A stretch of 33,115 nucleotides of DNA, from the NCBI GenBank assembly GCA_012800215.1, contig JAAZJT010000091.1:1-33115 (forward strand), in the 5' to 3' direction. Made by a program: the position numbers and the translations under genes. Positions 8,825 to 17,653 of the stretch are shown piece by piece. The stretch is from Bacillota bacterium (lineage in GTDB: Bacteria; Bacillota; Dethiobacteria; Dethiobacterales; Dethiobacteraceae). The number at the start of each line of letters is the position of its first letter. Within the stretch, counting starts at the first letter, position 1. The notes beneath the pieces are model-generated. The model searched no databases and had not been told where the DNA came from. It saw only the letters and a program-made list of their open reading frames with translations.

Positions 8825-9229
8825 TTACCGCTCTTCCTCAGACACTTTTTCTCGCTGATAGTAGGCAGTGGCACGAATGGTAATGCCACCGCGCGGCTTT
8901 TGGATAACGGTAACTTTACAGTGATGCGGCCTGCAGGCCTCGCCAACGTCTTGGGCTATTTGCGCCGCTAAAGCTTCACAGAAAACTCCTTCATTTCGGA
9001 AACTCCAAAAATAGAGTTTTAAACTTTTACTTTCAATACATAACTGGTCCGGTTCATACTCAATAATTACAGTTTCCCAATCCGGCTGCCCTGTAATGGG
9101 GCAAACGCTGGTGACTTCATCACTTTCCATCACCACTGTTTGGACGCCTTCCGGTTTAGGAAACACATCCAGTTTGCGACTTGGTGTTTTGACAACTTTT
9201 CCTAAAGCATAAAAATCTGATTGACTCAC
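8825..9229 (-). CDS. queF: NADPH-dependent 7-cyano-7-deazaguanine reductase (preQ1 synthase) QueF
   Basis: 134 aa; SVCPITGQPDWETVIIEYEP (Cys/Asp active-site region), ESKSLKLYFWSFRNEGVFCEALA and KPRGGITIRATAYYQ are QueF motifs. RBS aggaggt upstream. Confidence 0.95.
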   Translation of the reverse strand: MSQSDFYALGKVVKTPSRKLDVFPKPEGVQTVVMESDEVTSVCPITGQPDWETVIIEYEPDQLCIESKSLKLYFWSFRNEGVFCEALAAQIAQDVGEACRPHHCKVTVIQKPRGGITIRATAYYQREKVSEEER

Positions 9230-9389
9230 AATATTACCTCCTGTGTTTTGATAAGGCGGGTTACTACGACCGCCCGAAAAATTCCCTTCGCTCTACTTTA
9301 TCAAGAATACTAATTTTCGACAAGTATTTACATGCGTGCTTTTTAATTTTTTCACTGTTTTTCAGCCATTATTAATTTTCTAGCAAAGA

Positions 9390-11147
9390 TTAGCGGTGGG
9401 AACAGATAACTGCAAGAAATTCTTTACCATATTTAGCCAACTTTACCTCCCCAACACCACTGACACGCAGCAGCGAAGATTGGTCTGAAGGACGAATTTC
9501 GCACATCTGCCTTAATGTGGCGTCGGAAAAAATCAGGTAAGGAGGCAAATTCTCGCGATCGGCAATTTCCTTACGCAGCTGACGCAACTTTTCAAATAAG
9601 CCATCTTCTTCCACTGTTTTCTGCACTTGCACTTTACGCAGTACCCTCTGTTTGCCCTTAATCACAGCAGCAGCCTTAGGACCTAATTTGACAAGAGGAT
9701 ATCTCCCCTCTGTCGGGCGCAGATAACCTTCCGCTATCAAAAAACCTATAAAATCACGAATTTCCTGCAGTGAATGTTCAGGCATTAAAGCATAAGTGCT
9801 GAGACGATCCAATTTAAGCTGCCGGATTTTTTTATTCTTGGCACCTTTTAATACTTGCGCTACCAGAGTGGCACCATAACGTTCCTGCAGCCGATAAACA
9901 CAAGAGAGAACTTTCTGTGCCTCCAGAGTAACATCTATAGTTTCACTATCATCCCGACAGTTACTGCAATTACCACAATTATCAGCTGACTCTTCGCCAA
10001 AATATGCTAATAATGTTTGCCGCAAACATTTTGAGGTGTGACAGTAATCAGCTACTGCCTGCAGCTTACTAAATTCGTGTTGTCGGCGCCGGGGAGAATA
10101 AACAGTCTGTTCAATTAAATATTTCTGTAAAATTATATCCTGTGGATGATACAACAAAATACATTCTCCCGGTTCACCATCACGGCCGGCGCGTCCGGCT
10201 TCCTGGTAGTAAGCTTCTATATTTTTCGGAAGACTGTAATGAATAACAAAGCGCACATTTGATTTATCAATTCCCATACCAAAAGCATTAGTTGCCACCA
10301 TAACCGGCAGGTCATCACGCAAAAAAGCTTCCTGATTTTCTGCACGTTCTGCTTCGCGCATCCCTGCATGATATTTACTGACGGGGATCTTGTATTTTTG
10401 CAGCATTTCTGCCAGTTTATCCACATCTTTACGAGTGGCAGCATAGATTATACCTGCTCTACCGCTACTGGCCTGAAGGTAATCTAAAACAAACTCCTGT
10501 TTATTTACGCCGCGTAAAACAGAAAAAGATAGATTATGCCGGTCAAAGCCTGTCACATAGACTTGCGGCAAACTAAGACCCAGCAGTTTGATAATATCTG
10601 CCTTAATTTCCGGTGTTGCCGTAGCAGTAAAAGCGCCTATCACCGGCCGCCTGGGTAAAGAGCTGATAAAAGCAGCAATTTTACGATAGCTGGGACGAAA
10701 GTCATGCCCCCATTGTGAAACACAGTGCGCTTCATCGACAGCAATGAAACTAATATTCAGCGCTGGAATCAATTCGGCAAAACTATCTGCCTGCAAACGC
10801 TCCGGTGCTACATAAACCAATTTGTAGCGGCCGTCAACAGTGTCCTGCAAACGCTGTCTGATTTCAGCAGCCCGCAGTGAACTGTTAATGAAGGTAGCAG
10901 GAATACCAAGCTCCCCTAATGCGTCCACCTGGTCTTTCATCAAAGCAATTAATGGGGAGATAACAAGGGTGACACCTGGAAAAAGCAGGGCAGGAATCTG
11001 ATAACATAGTGATTTTCCCGCTCCAGTGGGCATTATTGCCAGGGTATCAGCTTGTGACAGTAAGCTCTCCACTACTTTCTCCTGCCCACCGCGAAATGAA
11101 GTGTAACCAAATATTCTTTTTAATAGTGCATGAGCTTCTGCGAGCAT
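9390..11147 (-). CDS. recQ: ATP-dependent DNA helicase RecQ
   Basis: 585 aa; Walker A MPTGAGKSLCYQIP, DEAH (VDEAHCVSQWGHDFRPSY), motif VI YYQEAGRAGRDG, zinc-binding Cys cluster (CLRQTLLAYFGEESADNCGNCSNC), C-terminal HRDC-like region. Confidence 0.93.
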   Translation of the reverse strand: MLAEAHALLKRIFGYTSFRGGQEKVVESLLSQADTLAIMPTGAGKSLCYQIPALLFPGVTLVISPLIALMKDQVDALGELGIPATFINSSLRAAEIRQRLQDTVDGRYKLVYVAPERLQADSFAELIPALNISFIAVDEAHCVSQWGHDFRPSYRKIAAFISSLPRRPVIGAFTATATPEIKADIIKLLGLSLPQVYVTGFDRHNLSFSVLRGVNKQEFVLDYLQASSGRAGIIYAATRKDVDKLAEMLQKYKIPVSKYHAGMREAERAENQEAFLRDDLPVMVATNAFGMGIDKSNVRFVIHYSLPKNIEAYYQEAGRAGRDGEPGECILLYHPQDIILQKYLIEQTVYSPRRRQHEFSKLQAVADYCHTSKCLRQTLLAYFGEESADNCGNCSNCRDDSETIDVTLEAQKVLSCVYRLQERYGATLVAQVLKGAKNKKIRQLKLDRLSTYALMPEHSLQEIRDFIGFLIAEGYLRPTEGRYPLVKLGPKAAAVIKGKQRVLRKVQVQKTVEEDGLFEKLRQLRKEIADRENLPPYLIFSDATLRQMCEIRPSDQSSLLRVSGVGEVKLAKYGKEFLAVICSHR

Positions 11148-11192
11148 TTTAATCCTCCAGGTATTTTCCTAAAAAATTATTTAACGTACAAT

Positions 11193-13613
11193 TTATAATT
11201 TTATCATATAGCCGCCCAGTTTAGCAGCTGTATCAGGATCACAAGTGGTAATAATAACTTGCCTCTGCTTTGCATATTCGCGTACCATTGCTGCAGCATG
11301 TGCCTTTCTTTGCGGATCCAAATCAACTAATGGGTCATCCATTACTAAAAAGCCGTTCCTTTGCTCTAATAAAAATTCAGCCATTGCCAAGCGCAGTGCC
11401 AAAGCCATACCGCGTGCAGTACCTGTGGATAGAAACTCTAACGACAAAGCCGTTCCATCCGCGGCTTCCAAACGGTTAGGCAGCGTCCCTTCCAACTCCG
11501 CCGCTTGATAACGATAAGCTGTTGCAGGTCCTAAATAGCGGCAGAAAGCTGTGTATAAAGGTGTGAAAGTCTTTTCATTTAGTTGCGACATTAATTGATT
11601 AAATTTTGCTTCTACCTTAAGAAGTAAAGCTGCTTCCTCTTTAATGCGGCTAAAATAATCTTCTGCCTCTCTATAGCGCACTTTAATATCCTCGGCCGTT
11701 TCTTCTCCCTGTTCCTGCTGAGCCTCTAATAATTGTTCTTTCGCCGTCAAGAAAAGCTCTTCCACTTCCTGGGTGCGCCTGCGCAGCTCCTTAAGGGCAG
11801 CAAAGAAAGAATCAGTATCGGTATATGCTGCCGGCAGGGGAGCCAGCTGCGACAGTTCACTTTCTGCCAGGCGTTTTTCATTAAGTATTGTCGCCAATTG
11901 CTCCATTACTGTCTCATGACAGCCGTATTCCTTTTCCCAGGCTTTCAGGCGCTGCTGGATTTCTTCCTTTTGGCTGATAGCATGTGTCAGTTCTACCTGC
12001 ACCTGCGAGTATTCAGTTAAGATAGATTCCGGCTCCCGCATCATAGTATCAGGACATGATGCTGCTGCCTTAGCCAATTCAGTATAAGCCTGCCCTTGTA
12101 AAACTGCTTCCAGTTTGGCTCGCAGGCGCTCTATTTGGCTAGTCAGCGCTTGCCGCAATTCCAGCATTTGCCTGGCTTCCGAAATATTTTGCAAGGATAA
12201 CTGCTGCAGCTTACTTTCACGTGCTGTTTGTAAAGTTTGAATTTCTGCCAATAAAGCTTCCACATCACACTGACCCGCTTGCACGTACACAGACCAGCCT
12301 TCAGCCGTAAATTGTAGATACCCCTCTCCCTTAAAAAGTGCTTCATCTGTCACTGTAATCTGTTGTACTGCAGGCGAAGTACTTTTAACTGTGACTGTCT
12401 GCGGTTTAGTCAGGGAAACTTTAGCCACAAGTTCCATTGCCTGCAATTCCGCTTGTTTGTTTGCTATCAAGTTCTGCTGCTGCTGCAGCCATGTCACATC
12501 TTCACCTGTGACCGCAGGCAGGGATGCCAATTTAGCTTCTAAAGCCAGTAATTCTTCCTGCAATGGTTTTGCTGCCAAGTAACGCTCGCGCATCTTTTTT
12601 GCTTCTACGGCAGCTTTGGCTAACTCCAAGTCCTTGCTTAAGGTTTTTAAACGGATCTGGTTTTGCTCAATGCTACTTGTTATATTGGCTAAACGCTCTT
12701 TTTCCCTCGGCCATTGGCTGTTAATCAGTTTTAATTTTTCTTCTTGTAAACGTAAGGTTCCTATTTTGGGTTCTAATTTTGCCCGTCTGTAAACATCATT
12801 CTCCAGTTTTTCCAAAGCAACCTTCTGGAGCAGTAGTGCAGCTTTTTCAGCAGAAGTTTTCTCTAAAGCAGCTAAAGCCACTTCAACTTTTTTTTCCGCC
12901 TCCTCGGCCGCCTGCAGCTGTCTCCGCAAACTTTCCTTTTCATAATAAGCTGCCAGTAGTTTGCCGACATTTTTAACGTAGGGGTTATCAACGCCTCTGT
13001 TCTTTTTCGGCCCGTCACGCTGAAGGTCCCAATTAGCAAGCAGGTCTTTTTTAGCTTGTGCCAGTTCCTGCGCCAACTCTTCCGGTGATACACCACCACT
13101 TTGCAGGAAAGCAGTCCGCAGGACATCGCCCAGTGTTGCTACCGCTTCCTGGTTTTGGCTGATCAGTTCCACCGTTTTTAGCATATCTTCCTGGCGCGCA
13201 AAAAGAATACTTTCATAAGTTCCCCTGCCGTACCGGAGCAAACTGAGCAGTTTTTCCTGCACCATTTCCTCTGTACTAATAACAACCCCGGAGGCAGATT
13301 CTAAGCGACAATTTCGGGCGGCACCCCAAGAGCGCGTTAATAAATATTCATCTTTGGCATCACACTGAAAGTTAACGGCAACCTCTATTGTATCGCCTAC
13401 GCCATAAGGCAAGAAACGCGCTAAGTAATCTTTCCAAAGCGGCGAATTTCGGTGCAAATTGGTGGGCAGAAAAAAAACGGCAAAAAGAGCACCCACCATT
13501 GTGCTTTTACCTGCTTCATTAGGCCCAAGGACTACATTTAGACCATCTTTAAAGGTAACTTCTTTACCGTGCAGACCGCCAAAAGGTGCCATCCTAACCG
13601 ATTTGACAATCAT
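11193..13613 (-). CDS. Rad50/SbcC-like AAA ATPase (YhaN-like), DNA repair
   Basis: 806 aa; N-terminal GGLHGKEVTFKDGLNVVLGPNEAGKSTMVGAL (Walker A), long coiled-coil centre, C-terminal LSTGTARGMALALRLAMAEFLLEQRNGFLVMDDPLVDLDPQRK (signature, Walker B, D-loop). Confidence 0.88.
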   Translation of the reverse strand: MIVKSVRMAPFGGLHGKEVTFKDGLNVVLGPNEAGKSTMVGALFAVFFLPTNLHRNSPLWKDYLARFLPYGVGDTIEVAVNFQCDAKDEYLLTRSWGAARNCRLESASGVVISTEEMVQEKLLSLLRYGRGTYESILFARQEDMLKTVELISQNQEAVATLGDVLRTAFLQSGGVSPEELAQELAQAKKDLLANWDLQRDGPKKNRGVDNPYVKNVGKLLAAYYEKESLRRQLQAAEEAEKKVEVALAALEKTSAEKAALLLQKVALEKLENDVYRRAKLEPKIGTLRLQEEKLKLINSQWPREKERLANITSSIEQNQIRLKTLSKDLELAKAAVEAKKMRERYLAAKPLQEELLALEAKLASLPAVTGEDVTWLQQQQNLIANKQAELQAMELVAKVSLTKPQTVTVKSTSPAVQQITVTDEALFKGEGYLQFTAEGWSVYVQAGQCDVEALLAEIQTLQTARESKLQQLSLQNISEARQMLELRQALTSQIERLRAKLEAVLQGQAYTELAKAAASCPDTMMREPESILTEYSQVQVELTHAISQKEEIQQRLKAWEKEYGCHETVMEQLATILNEKRLAESELSQLAPLPAAYTDTDSFFAALKELRRRTQEVEELFLTAKEQLLEAQQEQGEETAEDIKVRYREAEDYFSRIKEEAALLLKVEAKFNQLMSQLNEKTFTPLYTAFCRYLGPATAYRYQAAELEGTLPNRLEAADGTALSLEFLSTGTARGMALALRLAMAEFLLEQRNGFLVMDDPLVDLDPQRKAHAAAMVREYAKQRQVIITTCDPDTAAKLGGYMIKL

Positions 13614-14719
13614 TTTTTCACCTTCTTTACCAGCTCATAAGCAAGCTGTAGCGCTTCATATTCACCTTCTGCAGCTAATGACGTAAGCAATAAATAAGGA
13701 AATGAACCGGCGGGAAATTCCGCCTCGATACTTTCCGGGGATAACTCCATTTTTAGCATACTGTCATCATATTCCAAGTATCTCACGCTATCTGCACACT
13801 GCTGCAAATAAGCTCCCCGCTGCCTGAACTGCTCCTGCGGCAGGCGGCCGTGCAGGCGCAGTTTTACCAAAGTAGTATCAGCTGCTATTTCCTTTAAATA
13901 GTTTCCTACTGTATTCAATTCCTTTATTTCCAGCGTAGTATCAATAAAACGGAATTTTCCTGTACGTACAGCGCGATGCTCCACTTTACCGTCATGGCAG
14001 GTTGCCAACCATGCATAACCCTGGTGTCTGCAGTCAAAACCATCCGGTTCAGGTGTGCCGCAATAGGTAAAACCACAACTATCTGCCTTTTCCAGATCAG
14101 GGTAGCGAACGTGTGCATGCCCCAGGAACCAATGGTGTAAGCCTGTAGCGAATAATTCATCCCTCTCCATGGGAAAATAATTTTCCTCCAAATCCGGTGA
14201 AAGGCCGCGGACAGTTCCATGCGCAATACCCAGCTGCCACTGTGCCGCCGGTTTCTCCTGTAAATCACGCAGCCAGCCTAAACGGTTTTCTGCACTATGC
14301 TTGCGGTCACATGGAGCCGGGTAAAGAACTGCGTCTAAGCCATATTCCTGTAAGCAGTATGGTTTTTGCTGCATTAACAGCAAAACATGTTCCGGAGCAT
14401 GCTCTAGAAATACCCTCCAGATAGCTGATGAATCATTATAGTAATCATGGTTGCCTGGCAGAACAGCAATACAGGCACCGGCAAAAGTCTGTAGTATTTT
14501 TACGGTTCGCAAAACAGTATTTTTACTGACATTATGGCTATGAAACAAATCACCGGCAATCAGAAACAATTGACAACATTCCTGATTCGCCAGTTCCACT
14601 AATTTAGCCAAAGCTGAAAATCGAGCGTCCACTAATTGTTGGCGGAGTTCTTCGGGATAGTTTCGCGTTCGATGTGTCATACCCAGGTGCAAATCTCCGG
14701 TATGCAGCACTTTTAACAC
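13610..14719 (-). CDS. Mre11/SbcD-like metallophosphoesterase (YhaO-like), DNA repair exonuclease
   Basis: 369 aa; LHTGDLHLGM, LIAGDLFHSHNVS, AVLPGNHDYY and WFLGHAHV phosphoesterase motifs. Overlaps the ATPase start by 4 nt (ATGA-type coupling). Confidence 0.88.
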   Translation of the reverse strand: MLKVLHTGDLHLGMTHRTRNYPEELRQQLVDARFSALAKLVELANQECCQLFLIAGDLFHSHNVSKNTVLRTVKILQTFAGACIAVLPGNHDYYNDSSAIWRVFLEHAPEHVLLLMQQKPYCLQEYGLDAVLYPAPCDRKHSAENRLGWLRDLQEKPAAQWQLGIAHGTVRGLSPDLEENYFPMERDELFATGLHHWFLGHAHVRYPDLEKADSCGFTYCGTPEPDGFDCRHQGYAWLATCHDGKVEHRAVRTGKFRFIDTTLEIKELNTVGNYLKEIAADTTLVKLRLHGRLPQEQFRQRGAYLQQCADSVRYLEYDDSMLKMELSPESIEAEFPAGSFPYLLLTSLAAEGEYEALQLAYELVKKVKK

Positions 14720-14871
14720 GATACCACCTCCCCACTATTTCTTCATCACAGTATTTATCATTAGCTATGACTAGGCATATTTCCTGCTGCCATCTGCAAT
14801 GACACTCAGGCAACCTTGACTTACCTATACCCTAAAACTTACCATGGCTTTAAAGGAATATTTTTTATTTT

Positions 14872-14895
14872 TTTGTCAAAAAATCTCTTGACAAA
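14872..14895 (+). promoter_or_regulatory. Candidate operator overlapping the -35 of the GntR-RCK_C / osmolyte transporter operon
   Basis: TTTGTCAA-N8-TTGACAAA perfect 8-bp inverted repeat; its right arm contains -35 TTGACA (14888-14893), with TAAAAT (14912-14917) as -10 at 18 nt. Confidence 0.55.
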
Positions 14896-14947
14896 CCGCC
14901 AATCTGCATATTAAAATCAGGTTGTCGGCATATAAACGAGGAGGCTT

Positions 14948-15592
14948 GTGTCCGTGACTAAAAGGAACGACTTGGCAAGATATGAACAAATTGCTTTAAT
15001 TTTAGCAAAAGATATTACCAAGGGAGTCTATAACGAAGGGGAAAAAATCTCCGGCAGATCAACCCTAGCCAGTAAGTATAGTGTTTCTCCTGAAACTATC
15101 CGCAAAGCTCTGGCTCTCCTGCGCTCTAAGGAGGTTGTGGAAGTTATCCCCAATAGCGGCACCATTATTCTTTCGCGTTCTGCAGCTGAGCATTTTATTG
15201 ATAGTTTTGAAGAGCATAGCGCTTTGGAATTTATGGAACGCAAGCTCAGAGAACTAACAAAAGAGCGTGACCGCTTAAACCTGGAAATTAAAAATTTAGT
15301 AAAAGAAATTGTAAACTTCAAAGCAGGAATGTTAATAAACATGCAGGATGCTGAAGAAATACCAGTGAAACCTAACTCTCCACTGGTAGGCAAAAGTGTA
15401 CATGAAGCTCGCTTAAGAAGCGTCACAGGTGTCACGGTAACTGCAGTCAAACATCGCGGACGCTGGTATGTCTCGCCGGGTAAAGAATTGGAACTAACTA
15501 TTGGTGATACTCTGCTGGCCATGGGAACACCGGAAGCAATCGAGCATTTGCGCCAATTAGCTGCAGGAGCAGGAAAAATAGTTAATGCGTAA
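14948..15592 (+). CDS. GntR-type HTH regulator with C-terminal RCK_C (TrkA-C) domain, BusR-like
   Basis: wHTH (ARYEQIALILAKDITKGVYNEGEKISGRSTLASKYSVSPETIRKALALLRSKEVVEVIPNSGTII), coiled linker, then RCK_C (NSPLVGKSVHEARLRSVTGVTVTAVKHRGRWYVSPGKELELTIGDTLLAMGTPEAIEHLRQLA). Confidence 0.88.
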   Translation: MSVTKRNDLARYEQIALILAKDITKGVYNEGEKISGRSTLASKYSVSPETIRKALALLRSKEVVEVIPNSGTIILSRSAAEHFIDSFEEHSALEFMERKLRELTKERDRLNLEIKNLVKEIVNFKAGMLINMQDAEEIPVKPNSPLVGKSVHEARLRSVTGVTVTAVKHRGRWYVSPGKELELTIGDTLLAMGTPEAIEHLRQLAAGAGKIVNA

Positions 15593-15609
15593 TTTTTTAC
15601 AGAGAGGTT

Positions 15610-16782
15610 GTGAGGTTTTTGGTTCGATTTGAAAATGTAAGCAAAAAATATAACCAACTCGAAGTCGTTAAAAATTTAAATCTGGAAATTAATGAAGGTG
15701 AACTGGTTACTTTAATTGGCCCCAGCGGCTGTGGTAAAACAACTACTTTAAAAATGATAAATCGTTTAATTGAACCTACAAGTGGTACAATTTATGTAAA
15801 TGGCGAAGACATTCGCAAGCAAGATCCAGTGCAACTGCGTCGAGGTATAGGTTATGTCATTCAGCAAATCGGCCTTTTCCCCAACATGACAATCGCTCAA
15901 AATATTGCAGTAGTAGGCAAATTGCTAGGCTGGTCAAAAGAAAAAGCAGCTGCTCGCGTTGAAGAGCTACTAGAAATGGTTAATATGGATCCAGCCAGTT
16001 ACATGGATAGGTATCCCAAAGAATTATCGGGCGGCCAACAGCAAAGAATAGGCGTACTGCGTGCTTTGGCAGCCAACCCTAAAATCATTCTAATGGATGA
16101 ACCCTTTGGTGCGTTAGATCCCATTACGCGTGAACAGCTTCAGGGAGAACTAAAAAAATTGCAGGCACAATTGCATAAAACAATTGTCTTCGTAACTCAC
16201 GACATGGATGAAGCCCTGAAAATTGCTGACCGTATTGTCTTAATGCGTGATGGTGAGATAGTGCAAGCTGCTACGCCCGACCAAATACTGCGCAACCCAG
16301 CTAATGACTTTGTCGCCAGCTTTATCGGCAAAGATCGCCTGCTGCGTTCACCGGATGAAGTTAAAGTAGAAGAAGTAATGATTACTGACCCGGTAACTAT
16401 AGAGTATAACCGCGGCTTAGCAGAAGCTTTAGAACGTATGCGCAAGAGCCGCGTTGACAGCTTAATGGTTGTGGATGACCTGGGAAGTTTACTCGGAGTT
16501 GTTACCATTAAAGATGTTCAGTCAGCCTTAAATAGAGGCGGTACAGTTGGAGATTCTGCAGCACCTCACCCAATTGCTGTTTATACCGGCCAAACCGTCC
16601 GCGAAGCCGTTTTTATCATGGCTAAGCATAATGTTGGCTATTTGCCTGTTATTAATGATCAGAACCAGCTTAAAGGCTTAATTACACGGGCCAGTCTGGT
16701 AGGTATTCTAACAGACGTACTGTGGCCTGACCTCAGCTCTTCTCACAATGTCTTTACTTCCACAACCAAGGAGGCGAGCTAA
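15610..16782 (+). CDS. Quaternary-amine/osmoprotectant ABC transporter ATP-binding protein with C-terminal CBS pair (OpuCA/OpuBA type)
   Basis: 390 aa; LIGPSGCGKTTTLKMINRLIEPTSGTIYVNG, LSGGQQQRIGVLRALAANPKIILMDEPFGALDPITR, then CBS domains (VEEVMITDPVTIEYNRGLAEALERMRKSRVDSLMVVDDLG...). Confidence 0.92.
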   Translation: MRFLVRFENVSKKYNQLEVVKNLNLEINEGELVTLIGPSGCGKTTTLKMINRLIEPTSGTIYVNGEDIRKQDPVQLRRGIGYVIQQIGLFPNMTIAQNIAVVGKLLGWSKEKAAARVEELLEMVNMDPASYMDRYPKELSGGQQQRIGVLRALAANPKIILMDEPFGALDPITREQLQGELKKLQAQLHKTIVFVTHDMDEALKIADRIVLMRDGEIVQAATPDQILRNPANDFVASFIGKDRLLRSPDEVKVEEVMITDPVTIEYNRGLAEALERMRKSRVDSLMVVDDLGSLLGVVTIKDVQSALNRGGTVGDSAAPHPIAVYTGQTVREAVFIMAKHNVGYLPVINDQNQLKGLITRASLVGILTDVLWPDLSSSHNVFTSTTKEAS

Positions 16783-17445
16783 ATGCTAGAAACGTTTAAT
16801 AAAGTATACACCTTTATCGCTAATGACCCGGAACAGTTTTTATCGGCAATTCAGGATCACATACTCCTGCTGGTACTTGTGCCTGTATCTTTAGCTATCT
16901 TAGTTGCCGTGCCACTGGGCATTCTGGCATCCCGCTTTCGTTGGTTAGAAAAAATTGTCCTTAGTATTACAAGTATTTTACAAACAATCCCGAGCTTAGC
17001 CTTATTGGCACTAATGATTGTATTGGGTATGGGAATTGGCCCCCGACCTGCCATTACTGCTCTTTTCCTTTACTCACTACTGCCAATTCTGCGCAATACT
17101 TTTATTGGTATAAAAAATGTAGACCCATTTTTAAAGGAAGCTGCTACAGGTATGGGAATGACTAATATGCAGCGTTTACGCATGGTAGAATTGCCTATAG
17201 CCTTTAGCGTAATTATGGCCGGGATAAGAACAGCTACAGTAATCTGTATTGGCACAGGGACACTGGCAGCCTATGTTGGTGCCGGAGGCTTAGGAGTTTT
17301 CATTGTACGTGGTCTGCAATTATTCAGAAACTACCTTCTGTTGGTTGGAGCAGTACCTGCCGCCATCCTGGCACTATTGGCTGATTACCTGCTTGGAAAA
17401 TTGGAGTACTTCCTTATCCCGCGCGGTCTGAGGGGTGAACAATAA
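16783..17445 (+). CDS. Osmoprotectant ABC transporter permease (OpuBB/OpuCB type)
   Basis: 220 aa; LQTIPSLALLALMIVLGMGIGPRPAITALFLYSLLPILRNTFIGIKNVDPFLKEAATGMGMT; adjacent to the ATPase stop. Confidence 0.92.
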   Translation: MLETFNKVYTFIANDPEQFLSAIQDHILLLVLVPVSLAILVAVPLGILASRFRWLEKIVLSITSILQTIPSLALLALMIVLGMGIGPRPAITALFLYSLLPILRNTFIGIKNVDPFLKEAATGMGMTNMQRLRMVELPIAFSVIMAGIRTATVICIGTGTLAAYVGAGGLGVFIVRGLQLFRNYLLLVGAVPAAILALLADYLLGKLEYFLIPRGLRGEQ

Positions 17446-17507
17446 ATAACTTTTCTAATGCGCAAATGCAAAGAGCTGAAACAAAGACAAAACTTAGCAA
17501 ATAAATA

Positions 17508-17556
17508 ATAAAAGTGGAATGCACGTAGTTTGCAGAGCATTCCACTTTTATTTTTG
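17508..17556 (+). terminator. Terminator of the osmolyte transporter operon
   Basis: ataaaagtggaatgc (17508-17522) / gcattccacttttat (17537-17551) then TTTTG; 15-bp perfect arms. Confidence 0.85.
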
Positions 17557-17653
17557 TTCCAGCCTCAGCTCTTTATTTCTCTGGCACATAATAAAAGATG
17601 GCAGGTAAATACTTGCAAATGAAGAAGCTATTCTAATAATAATATCAGAGAGG

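Noticed and set aside
9240-9290. GC-rich hairpin upstream of queF as a possible preQ1 riboswitch
   Set aside because: ggcggg/ccgcccg can pair but the conserved preQ1 core and A-rich tail are not recognisable; needs a covariance-model search.
15028-15657. 209-aa minus ORF opposite the GntR-RCK_C gene
   Set aside because: Long but antisense; Ser/Arg-rich shadow translation; the plus-strand frame has clear domains.
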